Shown here piece by piece: positions 1 to 5,870 of a stretch of DNA of 5,870 nucleotides. This DNA comes from JARLFX01 sp036404255 (lineage in GTDB: Bacteria > Acidobacteriota > Terriglobia > Terriglobales > Acidobacteriaceae). Below the pieces are notes generated by a model. That model ran no database searches, had not been told where the DNA came from, and saw only the letters and a program-made list of their open reading frames with translations. Within the stretch, counting starts at the first letter, position 1, and each line of letters opens with the position of its first letter. Both the position numbers and the translations under genes were made by a program. The stretch lies in assembly GCA_036404255.1 (NCBI GenBank), contig DASWOP010000312.1, forward strand, positions 1 to 5,870, read 5' to 3'.

Positions 1-1155
1 GTCCCCCGTCAGCGAATAGTACCTCGCCCAGATCGGCCCGGCCCCATCCGCCTTTGCCAGATGCCGTCCCTCAACCCGCGTTCCACCCCACGAATACCCG
101 TAGATCGCCGTCGCCTTGAACCACGCCACGCCCGCATCAACCGCCGCCACCACCGCCGCCGAAGGCTTCGGCAGCTCAATCAAAAACTCCAGTACCGCCG
201 CACTCTCACCGCTCCCCAGCGACGGCATCTCATAGTTGCGCGCGCTCACCGGCGCCAGCGTCAACGCATCGTACTGCTGCGCCCACACCGTCTTCTTCCC
301 CGCCACAACCAACTGCGTCACCAGCACACACTGCAATCCATGCGCCAGCGCAGCCTTAGCCTCAGCACGCATCGCCTGCGGCGCAAACGCGATCTCGCCC
401 TCCGCCACCGGCTCCAGGCTCTGCATCGCCTCCGTCACCGCGTTATCGTTGTACGTGATGGCGTCGTGATAGCCGCCCTCCAGCGGCCAAACCTGCGGCC
501 ATCCTCCATTGGGAAACTGCGCATGCAGCAGATACTCAATCCCGCGCAGATATGCCTCACGGTAGCGCGCAGACCGCTCCACCGGCAGCGCCGCAATCAC
601 CTTCCGCAGAAAGCGTAGCTCAGTATTCGTCGCGTCGTTGTCCAGCGTGCCCGCATAGTTCCAGTGCGGATCGCGCGGCGTGTCATAGTCCGTTGGATCG
701 GGAAACCGAGAGAGATTGTTCGCCGTATAGTTCTCGCCCGCCACCCGCGCAGGCTGCCGCATATCCAGGTTCTTACTCCAGCCGCCATTCGGGATCTGGA
801 ATGACACAATCGTGTCCGCAATCTTCAGGGCATCCGCTCCGCCGTACCACGACGCATCCTCGTCCAGCCGTATCGAGTGAGCGGAGTAGCCCTCCTTCGG
901 CATCAGAGGCTCAGTCATCCCGCTAGCCTTTAGTTCCGCAGCAAACGCCGCACGGTCCGCCGTCTGCTGCTTTGCCGAACGTTCCAGGTAAGCCAGCCAC
1001 ACGGCCTGCTGTGCCTTCGGCACAATCGCCATCACCCGTTCACGCATCAGCGACGGAGCCGGTGTATTCTGCCCCACAACCTTCGCCTGCGCACAGGCAC
1101 CAATGCCCGCCACCCCGGCGAGCACAACCAAATATTTAATCCGAAGATAATTCAC
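1..1155 (-). CDS. Pectate lyase, polysaccharide lyase family 10 (C-terminus cut by window edge)
   Basis: Exported enzyme expected to cleave polygalacturonate (pectin backbone) by Ca2+-dependent beta-elimination. The reverse strand is open for 385 codons from GTG at 1155 to base 1 with no stop, so only a short C-terminal piece should be missing. Family 10 landmarks appear in order: FQIPNGGWSKN (119-129), TLDNDATNTELRF (170-182), QFPNGGWPQVWPL (213-225), GYHDAITYNDNA (228-239), ALTLAPVSARNYEMPSL (297-313) and WARYY (376-380). From memory of the Cellvibrio Pel10A structure, D174 and D237 probably bind Ca2+ and R306 is the probable catalytic base; this alignment is inferred. Residues 1-24 look like a signal peptide, ending in ACAQA. 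IGAC (18-21) also fits a lipobox, so the protein could be a lipoprotein. An in-frame GTG at 1179 is the alternative start (8 residues longer, spoiling the signal peptide); a TGA at 1189-1191 closes the frame upstream. No good ribosome site is visible. Confidence 0.93.
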   Translation of the reverse strand, partial: MNYLRIKYLVVLAGVAGIGACAQAKVVGQNTPAPSLMRERVMAIVPKAQQAVWLAYLERSAKQQTADRAAFAAELKASGMTEPLMPKEGYSAHSIRLDEDASWYGGADALKIADTIVSFQIPNGGWSKNLDMRQPARVAGENYTANNLSRFPDPTDYDTPRDPHWNYAGTLDNDATNTELRFLRKVIAALPVERSARYREAYLRGIEYLLHAQFPNGGWPQVWPLEGGYHDAITYNDNAVTEAMQSLEPVAEGEIAFAPQAMRAEAKAALAHGLQCVLVTQLVVAGKKTVWAQQYDALTLAPVSARNYEMPSLGSGESAAVLEFLIELPKPSAAVVAAVDAGVAWFKATAIYGYSWGGTRVEGRHLAKADGAGPIWARYYSLTGD

Positions 1156-1199
1156 GCTGACCAGCCTACAGGCTCTCACCCACGGATGTCAGCTTGCAC

Positions 1200-1610
1200 C
1201 TACCGCCAACTCACCGCCAGATGCCACCGCAGCCCGCGCCCCTTGGTCTTCAGCAGAACGCGCTCATACTCTTCCAGTTCCGCCAGCACCAGAGCACCTT
1301 CCGTGCCAAGCTGCTGCGGCTCCTTCTGCAACTCGGCCACCATCGCAGCCACCGTTCGCAGTCCATCTTCCGGCGAATACCACTGCGGCGGCGGCAACTG
1401 CTTCAGCAGCTCAGGATTTCCAGCGCCCTCTTCAATCAGCAAAGCCATGGAATTTTCGTCAGCGGAGAAGAATTCGATCAGCGGCTTCACCCCCAGCCGC
1501 AGCGCCAGCCGTTCCACCGCATCTTCATGCCGAGCCAGCGCGCGCCCGTTCACAAAGATGTCGTAGCCCGGGTCTTCCCCCTCCACGACGATGTACATCG
1601 AGGCAGCCAT
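1200..1610 (-). CDS. Conserved-looking hypothetical protein, 136 aa
   Basis: I do not recognise the family. The protein has no signal peptide or membrane segment and is probably a soluble cytoplasmic protein of mixed alpha/beta type. It opens with MAASMYIVVEGEDPG, continues with FVNGRALARHEDAVERLALRLG (20-40) and IEFFSADENSMALLIEEG (45-62), then PPPQWYSPEDGLRTV (73-87), a helical acidic stretch LVLAELEEYERVLL (107-120) and a terminal LRWHLAVSWR. The short FFSAD/PPPQWYSPEDG pattern recalls small YfbM/DUF1877-type proteins, but I cannot establish homology. The frame is open back to 1682, but the 24 extra residues are Cys/Gly/Arg-rich and would overlap the permease gene. ATG at 1610 is preferred, with GGGGAG at 1625-1630 about 14 nt upstream; ATG at 1598 is also possible. 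The gene lies 37 nt after the permease stop and 44 nt before the lyase GTG, all co-oriented, so co-transcription is plausible. Confidence 0.78.
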   Translation of the reverse strand: MAASMYIVVEGEDPGYDIFVNGRALARHEDAVERLALRLGVKPLIEFFSADENSMALLIEEGAGNPELLKQLPPPQWYSPEDGLRTVAAMVAELQKEPQQLGTEGALVLAELEEYERVLLKTKGRGLRWHLAVSWR

Positions 1611-1647
1611 CGCGCTCAGTGTAACTCCCCTGCCTGTGCATCCGCGT

Positions 1648-2571
1648 TCATTCCTGCACCCGCATCCGCACCAGTTCCTCATCCTGCACGCGCGCCTTTA
1701 TCACAAACGCAACGCTGCCCAGAATAATCACCATCGCCACCACCATCTGCCACTGCAGCCGTTCGCGCAGCAGGAGCGCCCCCTCTGCCACCGCCACCAC
1801 GGGCAGCAACAACTGCGTCACTCCCAGCCGGTACGGCTCCCAGCGCTGTAGCAACCAGAAATACAGCGTGAAGCTCACCACGCTACCCAGAATGCTGAGA
1901 AAGAGTTCCGCCGCAATCGCCTCACCACTCCAGTGCGCCGGCTCACCGCGTTCCAGTAGTAAACTCAGTCCGCCCAGCCACACCGCTGCAAACAGAAACT
2001 GCCATGCCGAGCTCATCGTAATGTGCAGCTCCGAACCCTTCGCCGCCAGCGTACCCTTCGCGTAGATGGTCGATGCCGCCGTCAGTGCGACCGCCACCAA
2101 CAGGGCCACCATGCCCGCCATCTGCCGCCACGAGACATGGATCGCATCCTGTAGCAGCAGCGCTATTCCGCCCAGCCCAACGATCATCGCCTGCATTGCG
2201 CGTCCAGGCACAGCCTGCACACCATCGCCACGGGTCAGCGCCGGTGTCAGAAAGGCGGTAAAGATCGGCACCGTTGCATAGATCAGCGCCGTAGTGCCGG
2301 AAGCCACCGTCTGCTCTGCCCAGAAGATGATGCCAAACGGGATCGCGATCAGGCCCCCACTCAGTACCAGCACGTGAACCCACTCCGTCCCGCGCGGCAT
2401 GCGCTTCCGCCGCAGCAGCATCCACAGCAGCGCCACTATACCCGCGATCGCAAATCGGACAGCCGCCGCGCGCAACGGCGGCACATCGCCCACCAGCAGC
2501 CGAATAGCCGCCCAGGTGCTGCCCCAGATTGTGCACAGCAGGGCCAGCCCGGCCCATTCACGCACTCTCAT
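1648..2571 (-). CDS. EamA/DMT-superfamily transporter, 307 aa
   Basis: Inner-membrane permease of the drug/metabolite transporter superfamily. These export or exchange small metabolites such as amino acids; the substrate cannot be read from sequence. The length and hydrophobic pattern fit the usual ten membrane segments in two EamA repeats, about residues 8-138 and 155-292. Repeat 1 shows LLCTIWGSTWAAIR (11-24) and ALIYATVPIFTAFL (95-108). Repeat 2 shows LGSVVSFTLYFWLLQRW (228-244) and LLPVVAVAEGALLLRERL (255-272), the typical second-repeat signature. Charged loops such as RRKRMPRG (54-61) fit cytoplasmic sides. An ATG at 2577 adds two residues but lies one base from the GGAGG at 2579-2583; the ATG at 2571 has the proper 7-nt spacing and is chosen. 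The gene starts just downstream of the hairpin that follows pnp, so it depends on read-through or on a promoter inside the pnp 3' end. Confidence 0.93.
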   Translation of the reverse strand: MRVREWAGLALLCTIWGSTWAAIRLLVGDVPPLRAAAVRFAIAGIVALLWMLLRRKRMPRGTEWVHVLVLSGGLIAIPFGIIFWAEQTVASGTTALIYATVPIFTAFLTPALTRGDGVQAVPGRAMQAMIVGLGGIALLLQDAIHVSWRQMAGMVALLVAVALTAASTIYAKGTLAAKGSELHITMSSAWQFLFAAVWLGGLSLLLERGEPAHWSGEAIAAELFLSILGSVVSFTLYFWLLQRWEPYRLGVTQLLLPVVAVAEGALLLRERLQWQMVVAMVIILGSVAFVIKARVQDEELVRMRVQE

Positions 2572-2578
2572 CGCCATG

Positions 2579-2583
2579 CCTCC
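2579..2583 (-). promoter_or_regulatory. Ribosome binding site of the EamA permease
   Basis: GGAGG on the minus strand. It is one base from the ATG at 2577 and seven bases from the ATG at 2571, which decides the start in favour of 2571. Confidence 0.8.
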
Positions 2584-2595
2584 GCCGGCAAACAG

Positions 2596-2622
2596 GAAGG
2601 GCTGCGCATCGCGCAGCCCTTC
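2596..2622 (-). terminator. Strong hairpin after pnp, probable intrinsic terminator
   Basis: A perfect 12-bp stem (arms 2596-2607 and 2611-2622, core GGGCTGCGC/GCGCAGCCC) closes on a 3-nt loop. In practice the innermost pair may open to give a 5-nt loop. It begins 23 nt after the pnp stop. On the minus strand the stem is followed by CTGTTTGCC, only weakly U-rich, so termination may be partial. No second transcript converges from the left, so it most likely serves pnp; it could also protect the pnp mRNA 3' end from exonucleases. Confidence 0.72.
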
Positions 2623-2645
2623 TTGGTTCTTACCTCATCAACATC

Positions 2646-5135
2646 TTACGCGCGATCGCCGCCGCCGCTGTTGCCGGCACCGGAACCACCACCCGGCCCG
2701 CTGCGACGTCCGCCTCTACGGCGCCGTCCGCCGCCACCACCCGGTCGACCGCCGCCGGCCGGACGCGGTGCGCCAGCCGGTGCTCCGCCTGCAGGTGCGT
2801 CGTCGCGGTTGAAGTTCGGCTCATCGCCCTCTTCACCCTCATCGCCGCCGTCCGCGTCGTCTTCGAAGTCGTCTCCGCCTTCAATCGTGATGGTGCTCTC
2901 GTTGGAACGAGGCTGCTCGTCGCCGCCCTGCGCTCCACCGCGCGGTCCACGGTCGCCACGCCCACCGCGATCTCCACGGTCACTGCGTCCGCCGCGATCA
3001 CCGCCGCCGCCCTGCTCCGGTTCCGGATCAGGCAAGCCCAGCTTGGCGCGCTGTTCCTTCAGCACGGCCTTGCGTGAGAGCTTGATGCGGTTACCTTCCA
3101 GCGCGATGACCTTGACCAGGATCTGATCGCCGTCGCGAAGCTCGTCTTCCACCTTGGCAACGCGATGCTCCGCAATCTCCGAGATGTGCAGCAAGCCGTC
3201 CGTACCGGGGAAGATCTCGACGAATGCGCCGAACTCTGCCAGCCGAACCACCTTGCCCAGGTACGTCTTGCCGATCTCCGGCACAGCCGTGATGTCCTGC
3301 ACCATCTGCATGGCGCGGGCCAGACCATCGGCGTCGCTCGAAGCCACGTTCACGCGCCCCGTGTCGTCCACGTCGATCTTTGCGCCCGTCGCCTCCACGA
3401 TGCCGCGAATCACCTTGCCACCCGGCCCGATGAGGTCGCGAATCTTGTCCGTCGGAATCATGATGGTCTCAATGCGCGGTGCGAACTTCGACTTCTCTTC
3501 ATTCGCAGACGCAATCACTGCATCCATCTTGTCCAGCAGGAAGATGCGGCCATGCCGTGCCTGCTCCATCGCCTCGCGCATCAACTGCGCCGTGATGCCC
3601 ATGATCTTGATATCCATCTGCATCGCGGTAATACCATTGCGCGTTCCGGCCACCTTGAAATCCATATCGCCGTAGTGGTCCTCTGCGCCTGCAATGTCCG
3701 TCAGGATGGCGTACTTGTCGCCGTCCTTCACCAGGCCCATCGCCACACCGGCCACTGCACCCTTGATCGGGATACCGGCCTGCATCAGCGCCAGGCTGGC
3801 GCCGCAGATCGTCGCCATGGACGACGATCCATTCGATTCCAGAATGTCCGATACCACGCGAATCGTGTACGGAGACTCATCCTCGCCCGGCAGAACAGCC
3901 TGCATCGCGCGGAAAGCCAGTGCTCCGTGACCGATCTCGCGGCGTCCAACGCCCGACATGCGGCCCACTTCGCCAACCGAGAACGGCGGGAAGTTGTAGT
4001 GCAGCATGAACCGGCGCTTCTGCTCGCCTTCGTAGCTCTCCAGCCGTTGCGAATCGTCCGTGGTGCCCAGTGTTGCCGTTACCAGCGCCTGGGTCTCACC
4101 GCGCGTAAAGAGCGCGGAACCATGGACGCGCGGCAGCACGCCTGTCTCGATCGTGATCTTGCGGATCTCGTCGAATGCGCGATGATCCGGGCGGGTGCGC
4201 TCGTTCAGCACCTGCTCGCGGAAGATGTTTTCGCGCATCAACTCGTAGTACTTGCTGAGCTTCTTTGCCGCGGCAGCATCGCCCTCCGGCAGGTCCTTCT
4301 TCAGCTCGTCCTTGATCTCCTTGACCTTGGCATAGCTGTCGAACTTCGGATACTTCTGGGTGTCGAGCGCATCCTTCAAGCGGTCGCCAACCTTCGCCAT
4401 CAGGCCATCGTAGTAAGCCTTATCCAACTCGGCGGGAAGCACAGCGCGCTTCGCCTTACCGGCCTTGGCTACAAGCTCCTCGATCGCCGCACAGATCTTC
4501 TTGATCTGCTCGTGCGCGAACTCGATCGCATCCACAACGCGCTCTTCCGCTACTTCCTTCGCGCCGGACTCAACCATCACAATGCCGTCCTTCGTGCCGA
4601 CGACCATGATGTTCAGCTGGCTTTCCTTCATCTCCGCATAGCTCGGATTCACGATGAAATCGCCGTTGACCAGGCCAATGCGAACCGCGCCTACCGGGCC
4701 GGCGAACGGAATATCGCTCAGTGCCAGCGCGCAGCTTGCGCCGTTGATGCCAAGCACGTCCGGATCGTTTTCCTTGTCAGCCGAGTACACAAACGCCACA
4801 ACCTGCGTCTCGTTGCGGAATGTCTCCGGGAACAACGGACGAATGGGGCGATCGATCTGACGGCAGGTCAGGATCTCCTTCTCGCTCGGGCGTCCTTCGC
4901 GCTTGATGAAGCCACCCGGGATGCGTCCACCGGCATACGTAAACTCGCGATACTCAACCGTCAGTGGGAAGAAATCGATTCCCTCCTTCGGGTCAGGCGC
5001 GGCCACAGCCGTCGCAAGCACGGCGTTATCGCCGCTGGTAATAAACACGGAACCGCTCGCCTGTTTGGCAATGCGCCCCGTCTCAAAATTAATCTGCTTG
5101 CCGCCGGCAAGCTCTACTGTCACGTCCTGTTTCAT
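2646..5135 (-). CDS. pnp: Polynucleotide phosphorylase (PNPase), 829 aa with long disordered tail
   Basis: Trimeric 3'-to-5' exoribonuclease that degrades RNA with phosphate to nucleoside diphosphates, acting in mRNA decay and RNA quality control in the cytoplasm. Two RNase PH-like halves (about 10-220 and 310-550) flank a helical linker. KH follows (about 555-600, with LIGPGGKVIRGIVEATGAKI), then S1 (about 620-690, GKVVRLAEFGAFVEIFPGTDGLLHISEI). Active-site landmarks are intact: ESNGSSSM (433-440; phosphate-binding S438/S439 in E. coli) and EDHYGDMD (485-492) with D486 and D492. The family is usually about 700 residues. Here residues 701-829 are an extra tail: a DRGGRSDRGDRGGRGDRG-like block, a very acidic block (about 751-779), then a Gly/Pro-rich end with GGRRRRGGRR. 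ATG at 5135 has GAGG 7 nt upstream, and its ATGA overlaps the stop of the small upstream ORF. The S15 gene lies further upstream, the usual bacterial arrangement. Confidence 0.99.
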   Translation of the reverse strand: MKQDVTVELAGGKQINFETGRIAKQASGSVFITSGDNAVLATAVAAPDPKEGIDFFPLTVEYREFTYAGGRIPGGFIKREGRPSEKEILTCRQIDRPIRPLFPETFRNETQVVAFVYSADKENDPDVLGINGASCALALSDIPFAGPVGAVRIGLVNGDFIVNPSYAEMKESQLNIMVVGTKDGIVMVESGAKEVAEERVVDAIEFAHEQIKKICAAIEELVAKAGKAKRAVLPAELDKAYYDGLMAKVGDRLKDALDTQKYPKFDSYAKVKEIKDELKKDLPEGDAAAAKKLSKYYELMRENIFREQVLNERTRPDHRAFDEIRKITIETGVLPRVHGSALFTRGETQALVTATLGTTDDSQRLESYEGEQKRRFMLHYNFPPFSVGEVGRMSGVGRREIGHGALAFRAMQAVLPGEDESPYTIRVVSDILESNGSSSMATICGASLALMQAGIPIKGAVAGVAMGLVKDGDKYAILTDIAGAEDHYGDMDFKVAGTRNGITAMQMDIKIMGITAQLMREAMEQARHGRIFLLDKMDAVIASANEEKSKFAPRIETIMIPTDKIRDLIGPGGKVIRGIVEATGAKIDVDDTGRVNVASSDADGLARAMQMVQDITAVPEIGKTYLGKVVRLAEFGAFVEIFPGTDGLLHISEIAEHRVAKVEDELRDGDQILVKVIALEGNRIKLSRKAVLKEQRAKLGLPDPEPEQGGGGDRGGRSDRGDRGGRGDRGPRGGAQGGDEQPRSNESTITIEGGDDFEDDADGGDEGEEGDEPNFNRDDAPAGGAPAGAPRPAGGGRPGGGGGRRRRGGRRSGPGGGSGAGNSGGGDRA
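2649..3035 (-). other. Low-complexity Gly/Arg/Asp-rich C-terminal extension of PNPase
   Basis: Codons 701-829 of pnp. Three compositional blocks are visible: RGG/DRG repeats at about 2934-2999, an acidic D/E/G block at about 2799-2885, and a Gly/Pro/Arg-rich end with an RRRR cluster from about 2747 down. No folded domain is recognisable, so it is probably intrinsically disordered. RGG-type tails in other proteins bind RNA or drive condensation; applying that here is inference. The other frames and the opposite strand also stay open here because of the repetitive GC-rich composition. Confidence 0.85.
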
Positions 5136-5365
5136 AGTGCGTCCTCTTTTCGTATCGTCATCGTCTGTATAGGAACTTGTGGGCCCGCAGAGGCATGCGC
5201 AAGCGCAACATAGCGCGCGCGATGCATCTCCCGCAGCACTTCAAGGCGCGTGCGGGTCTGCTCTGGGGTTTTCTTGGGTTGGGAAACCATCACCGCGTGC
5301 GCACCCGCGCACAGCGCAATGGAAACGAACGCAGCCGCAATCATCGGCCGCACCGTTGCGTGCAC
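5132..5365 (-). CDS. Possible small secreted protein, 77 aa, overlapping pnp start
   Basis: I do not recognise this protein. From GTG at 5365 the N-terminus looks like a signal peptide: short n-region with R6, hydrophobic stretch MIAAAFVSIALCAG (8-21) and an AHA motif at 22-24 suggesting cleavage before V25. The mature part is only about 53 residues, polar and probably helical (TPEQTRTRLEVLREMHRARY, 33-52), with a short tail ending KEDAL. Its TGA overlaps the pnp ATG in ATGA, a typical translational-coupling arrangement. Codons mostly end in G or C like the neighbours. Against it: no Shine-Dalgarno is clear at GTG 5365, GTG 5353 or ATG 5344, and a strong hairpin ends two bases before the first of these. 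It may be a genuine periplasmic peptide, a leader ORF controlling pnp, or a chance open frame. Confidence 0.5.
   Translation of the reverse strand: MHATVRPMIAAAFVSIALCAGAHAVMVSQPKKTPEQTRTRLEVLREMHRARYVALAHASAGPQVPIQTMTIRKEDAL
5143..5146 (-). promoter_or_regulatory. Ribosome binding site of pnp
   Basis: GAGG within AAAAGAGGA on the minus strand, 7 nt before the pnp ATG. It lies inside the last codons of the small upstream ORF, so ribosomes finishing that ORF would pass over it. Confidence 0.85.
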
Positions 5366-5367
5366 TG

Positions 5368-5399
5368 CGGCAGGGCCTGCATGTTCGCAGGCCCTGCCG
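5368..5399 (-). terminator. Perfect 13-bp hairpin between rpsO and pnp; terminator or processing site
   Basis: Arms 5368-5380 and 5387-5399 are exact reverse complements (core GGCAGGGCCTGC) around a 6-nt loop. No U-tract follows on the minus strand, so a classical intrinsic terminator is uncertain. Its place between rpsO and pnp matches where E. coli carries a terminator and an RNase III-cut leader hairpin used for pnp autoregulation. The same role here is inference. It directly precedes the GTG of the small ORF and would hide any ribosome site there. Confidence 0.6.
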
Positions 5400-5479
5400 T
5401 CAGTGAAGTTATCCCGGAATAGGATGCCAAACTCGTTCGCATCGTGGGAAATCAGTCCTCAAACCGCTGCATGTAGATA

Positions 5480-5498
5480 CATCCGCTTAGGACGGATG
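5480..5498 (-). other. Short hairpin 34 nt downstream of rpsO
   Basis: Arms CATCCG (5480-5485) and CGGATG (5493-5498) enclose a 7-nt loop. The stem is only 6 bp and no U-tract follows, so it is a weak candidate for a 3' end of the rpsO message or a stability element. The remaining bases of the 5366-5531 spacer show no ORF with support and no convincing promoter. Confidence 0.35.
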
Positions 5499-5531
5499 CT
5501 CTCGCAACCGGCAGATACAACCGGGTACACC

Positions 5532-5798
5532 CTACTTGCGGATGCCCAGTTTGCCGATGACTTCGCGATAGCGGTCGGAATCATTTTTCTTCAGGTAGTC
5601 GAGCAGGCGGCGGCGTTTGCTCACCAGCATCAGCAGGCCGCGGCGGGAGCCATGGTCCTTCTTGTGCGTCTTGAAGTGCTCGGTCAATTCGCCGATACGC
5701 TCGCTCAGGATCGCAATCTGAACCTCAGGACTGCCGGTGTCAGAATCATGGGTACGGAACTTCGTAATGATGTCGGTTTTTTTTGCAGGTGCCAGCAC
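5532..5798 (-). CDS. rpsO: 30S ribosomal protein S15, 88 aa
   Basis: Primary 16S rRNA-binding protein of the small subunit platform; it also contacts 23S rRNA in a bridge to the 50S subunit. The product has the usual length and is full S15 throughout: FRTHDSDTGSPEVQIAILSERI (14-35), LTEHFKTHKKDHGSRRGLL (38-56) and VSKRRRLLDYLKKND (59-73). The rRNA-contact residues H41, D48 and S51 are present. The start is GTG at 5798; TAA at 5808-5810 is in frame just upstream, so no longer start exists. GGAG at 5811-5814 lies 12 nt before, somewhat far. A run of eight A's encodes A5-K6-K7-T8, a possible slippage site. S15 commonly represses its own translation through leader structure; here a 12-bp palindrome covers the start codon, which could contribute. 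Confidence 0.99.
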   Translation of the reverse strand: MLAPAKKTDIITKFRTHDSDTGSPEVQIAILSERIGELTEHFKTHKKDHGSRRGLLMLVSKRRRLLDYLKKNDSDRYREVIGKLGIRK

Positions 5799-5806
5799 GA
5801 TCGTGC
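5795..5806. repeat. 12-bp perfect palindrome over the rpsO start codon
   Basis: GCACGATCGTGC reads the same on both strands and contains the rpsO GTG. In RNA it could form a 4-bp stem (GCAC/GUGC) with a GAUC loop placing the start codon in the stem, or act as a DNA operator. The role is unknown. Confidence 0.6.
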
Positions 5807-5870
5807 GTTACTCCAATTCAGTTAATTCTGTTCATTCCACTCAATAAGTGTCTCTCAAAGAATAGCATGC
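5799..5870 (-). promoter_or_regulatory. AT-rich leader/upstream region of rpsO, truncated
   Basis: This is distinctly more AT-rich than the rest of the window, as expected of a leader or promoter region. It contains GGAG (5811-5814), the likely rpsO ribosome site. A TTGAGA at 5853-5858 resembles a -35 box, but the matching -10 position (about 5830-5835, ATGAAC) is poor, so I do not claim a specific promoter. The window ends before the full leader is seen. Confidence 0.35.

Noticed and set aside
61..926. Plus-strand frames opposite the pectate lyase
   Set aside because: Arg/His/Pro-rich shadows of the lyase gene, which carries clear family motifs on the minus strand.
1163..1174. Small inverted repeat AGCCT-AC-AGGCT before the lyase gene
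   Set aside because: A 5-bp stem with a 2-nt loop is too small to call a terminator or operator; it could occur by chance.
1943..2557. 204-codon minus-strand frame inside the permease
   Set aside because: Out-of-frame shadow of the permease, which has the membrane topology and EamA signatures.
2374..3126. Plus-strand 250-codon frame across the permease start and pnp tail
   Set aside because: Pro/Arg/Ser low-complexity product of the repetitive GC-rich pnp tail read antisense; no ribosome site or motif supports it.
3165..5213. A 682-codon open frame on the plus strand, antisense to pnp
   Set aside because: It mirrors the pnp codons. Its His/Arg/Leu-rich composition is typical of the antisense of GC-rich genes, it has no recognisable domain, and pnp is unambiguous.
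5250..5825. 191-codon plus-strand frame over the rpsO region
   Set aside because: Antisense of rpsO and the spacer; S15 is certain and the frame has no family features.

Overview
The window is GC-rich bacterial DNA, and every gene I can support lies on the minus strand. Read in the direction of transcription (right to left), the order is rpsO (ribosomal protein S15), a small possible secreted-protein ORF, pnp (polynucleotide phosphorylase), an EamA/DMT-family permease, a 136-residue uncharacterised protein, and a family 10 pectate lyase cut off by the left window edge. The rpsO-pnp pairing is widespread in bacteria. A soil acidobacterium (Terriglobia-like) would fit the pectin lyase, the start of S15 (MLAPAKKTD) and the long Gly/Arg/Asp tail on PNPase. 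That placement is inference from general impression, not from a search.

Region by region: 5799-5870 is the AT-rich leader of rpsO, cut by the window edge. 5532-5798 is rpsO. 5366-5531 is a non-coding spacer with one short hairpin and one strong perfect 13-bp hairpin. 5132-5365 is a small ORF with a signal-peptide-like N-terminus, whose stop codon overlaps the pnp start in an ATGA. 2646-5135 is pnp, with an intact catalytic core, KH and S1 domains, and a disordered tail of about 130 residues. 2578-2645 holds a strong terminator-like hairpin. 1648-2571 is the permease, 1200-1610 the unknown protein, and 1-1155 the secreted or lipid-anchored pectate lyase.

rpsO and pnp form the RNA/translation block. 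S15 is an early-assembling 30S protein and PNPase is the 3'-to-5' phosphorolytic exonuclease of mRNA decay. The hairpin between them sits where other bacteria place a terminator or an RNase III processing site used in pnp autoregulation. The three genes after the 2596-2622 hairpin are closely spaced and co-oriented, so they may share a transcript, but nothing in their sequences shows a shared function. The pectate lyase suggests use of plant cell-wall pectin.

The points most worth a second look are the small ORF coupled to pnp, the hairpin directly before it, the RGG-type/acidic tail of PNPase, and the palindrome over the rpsO start codon. I see no mobile element, CRISPR array, tRNA or rRNA, and no evidence of a wholly new multi-gene system.
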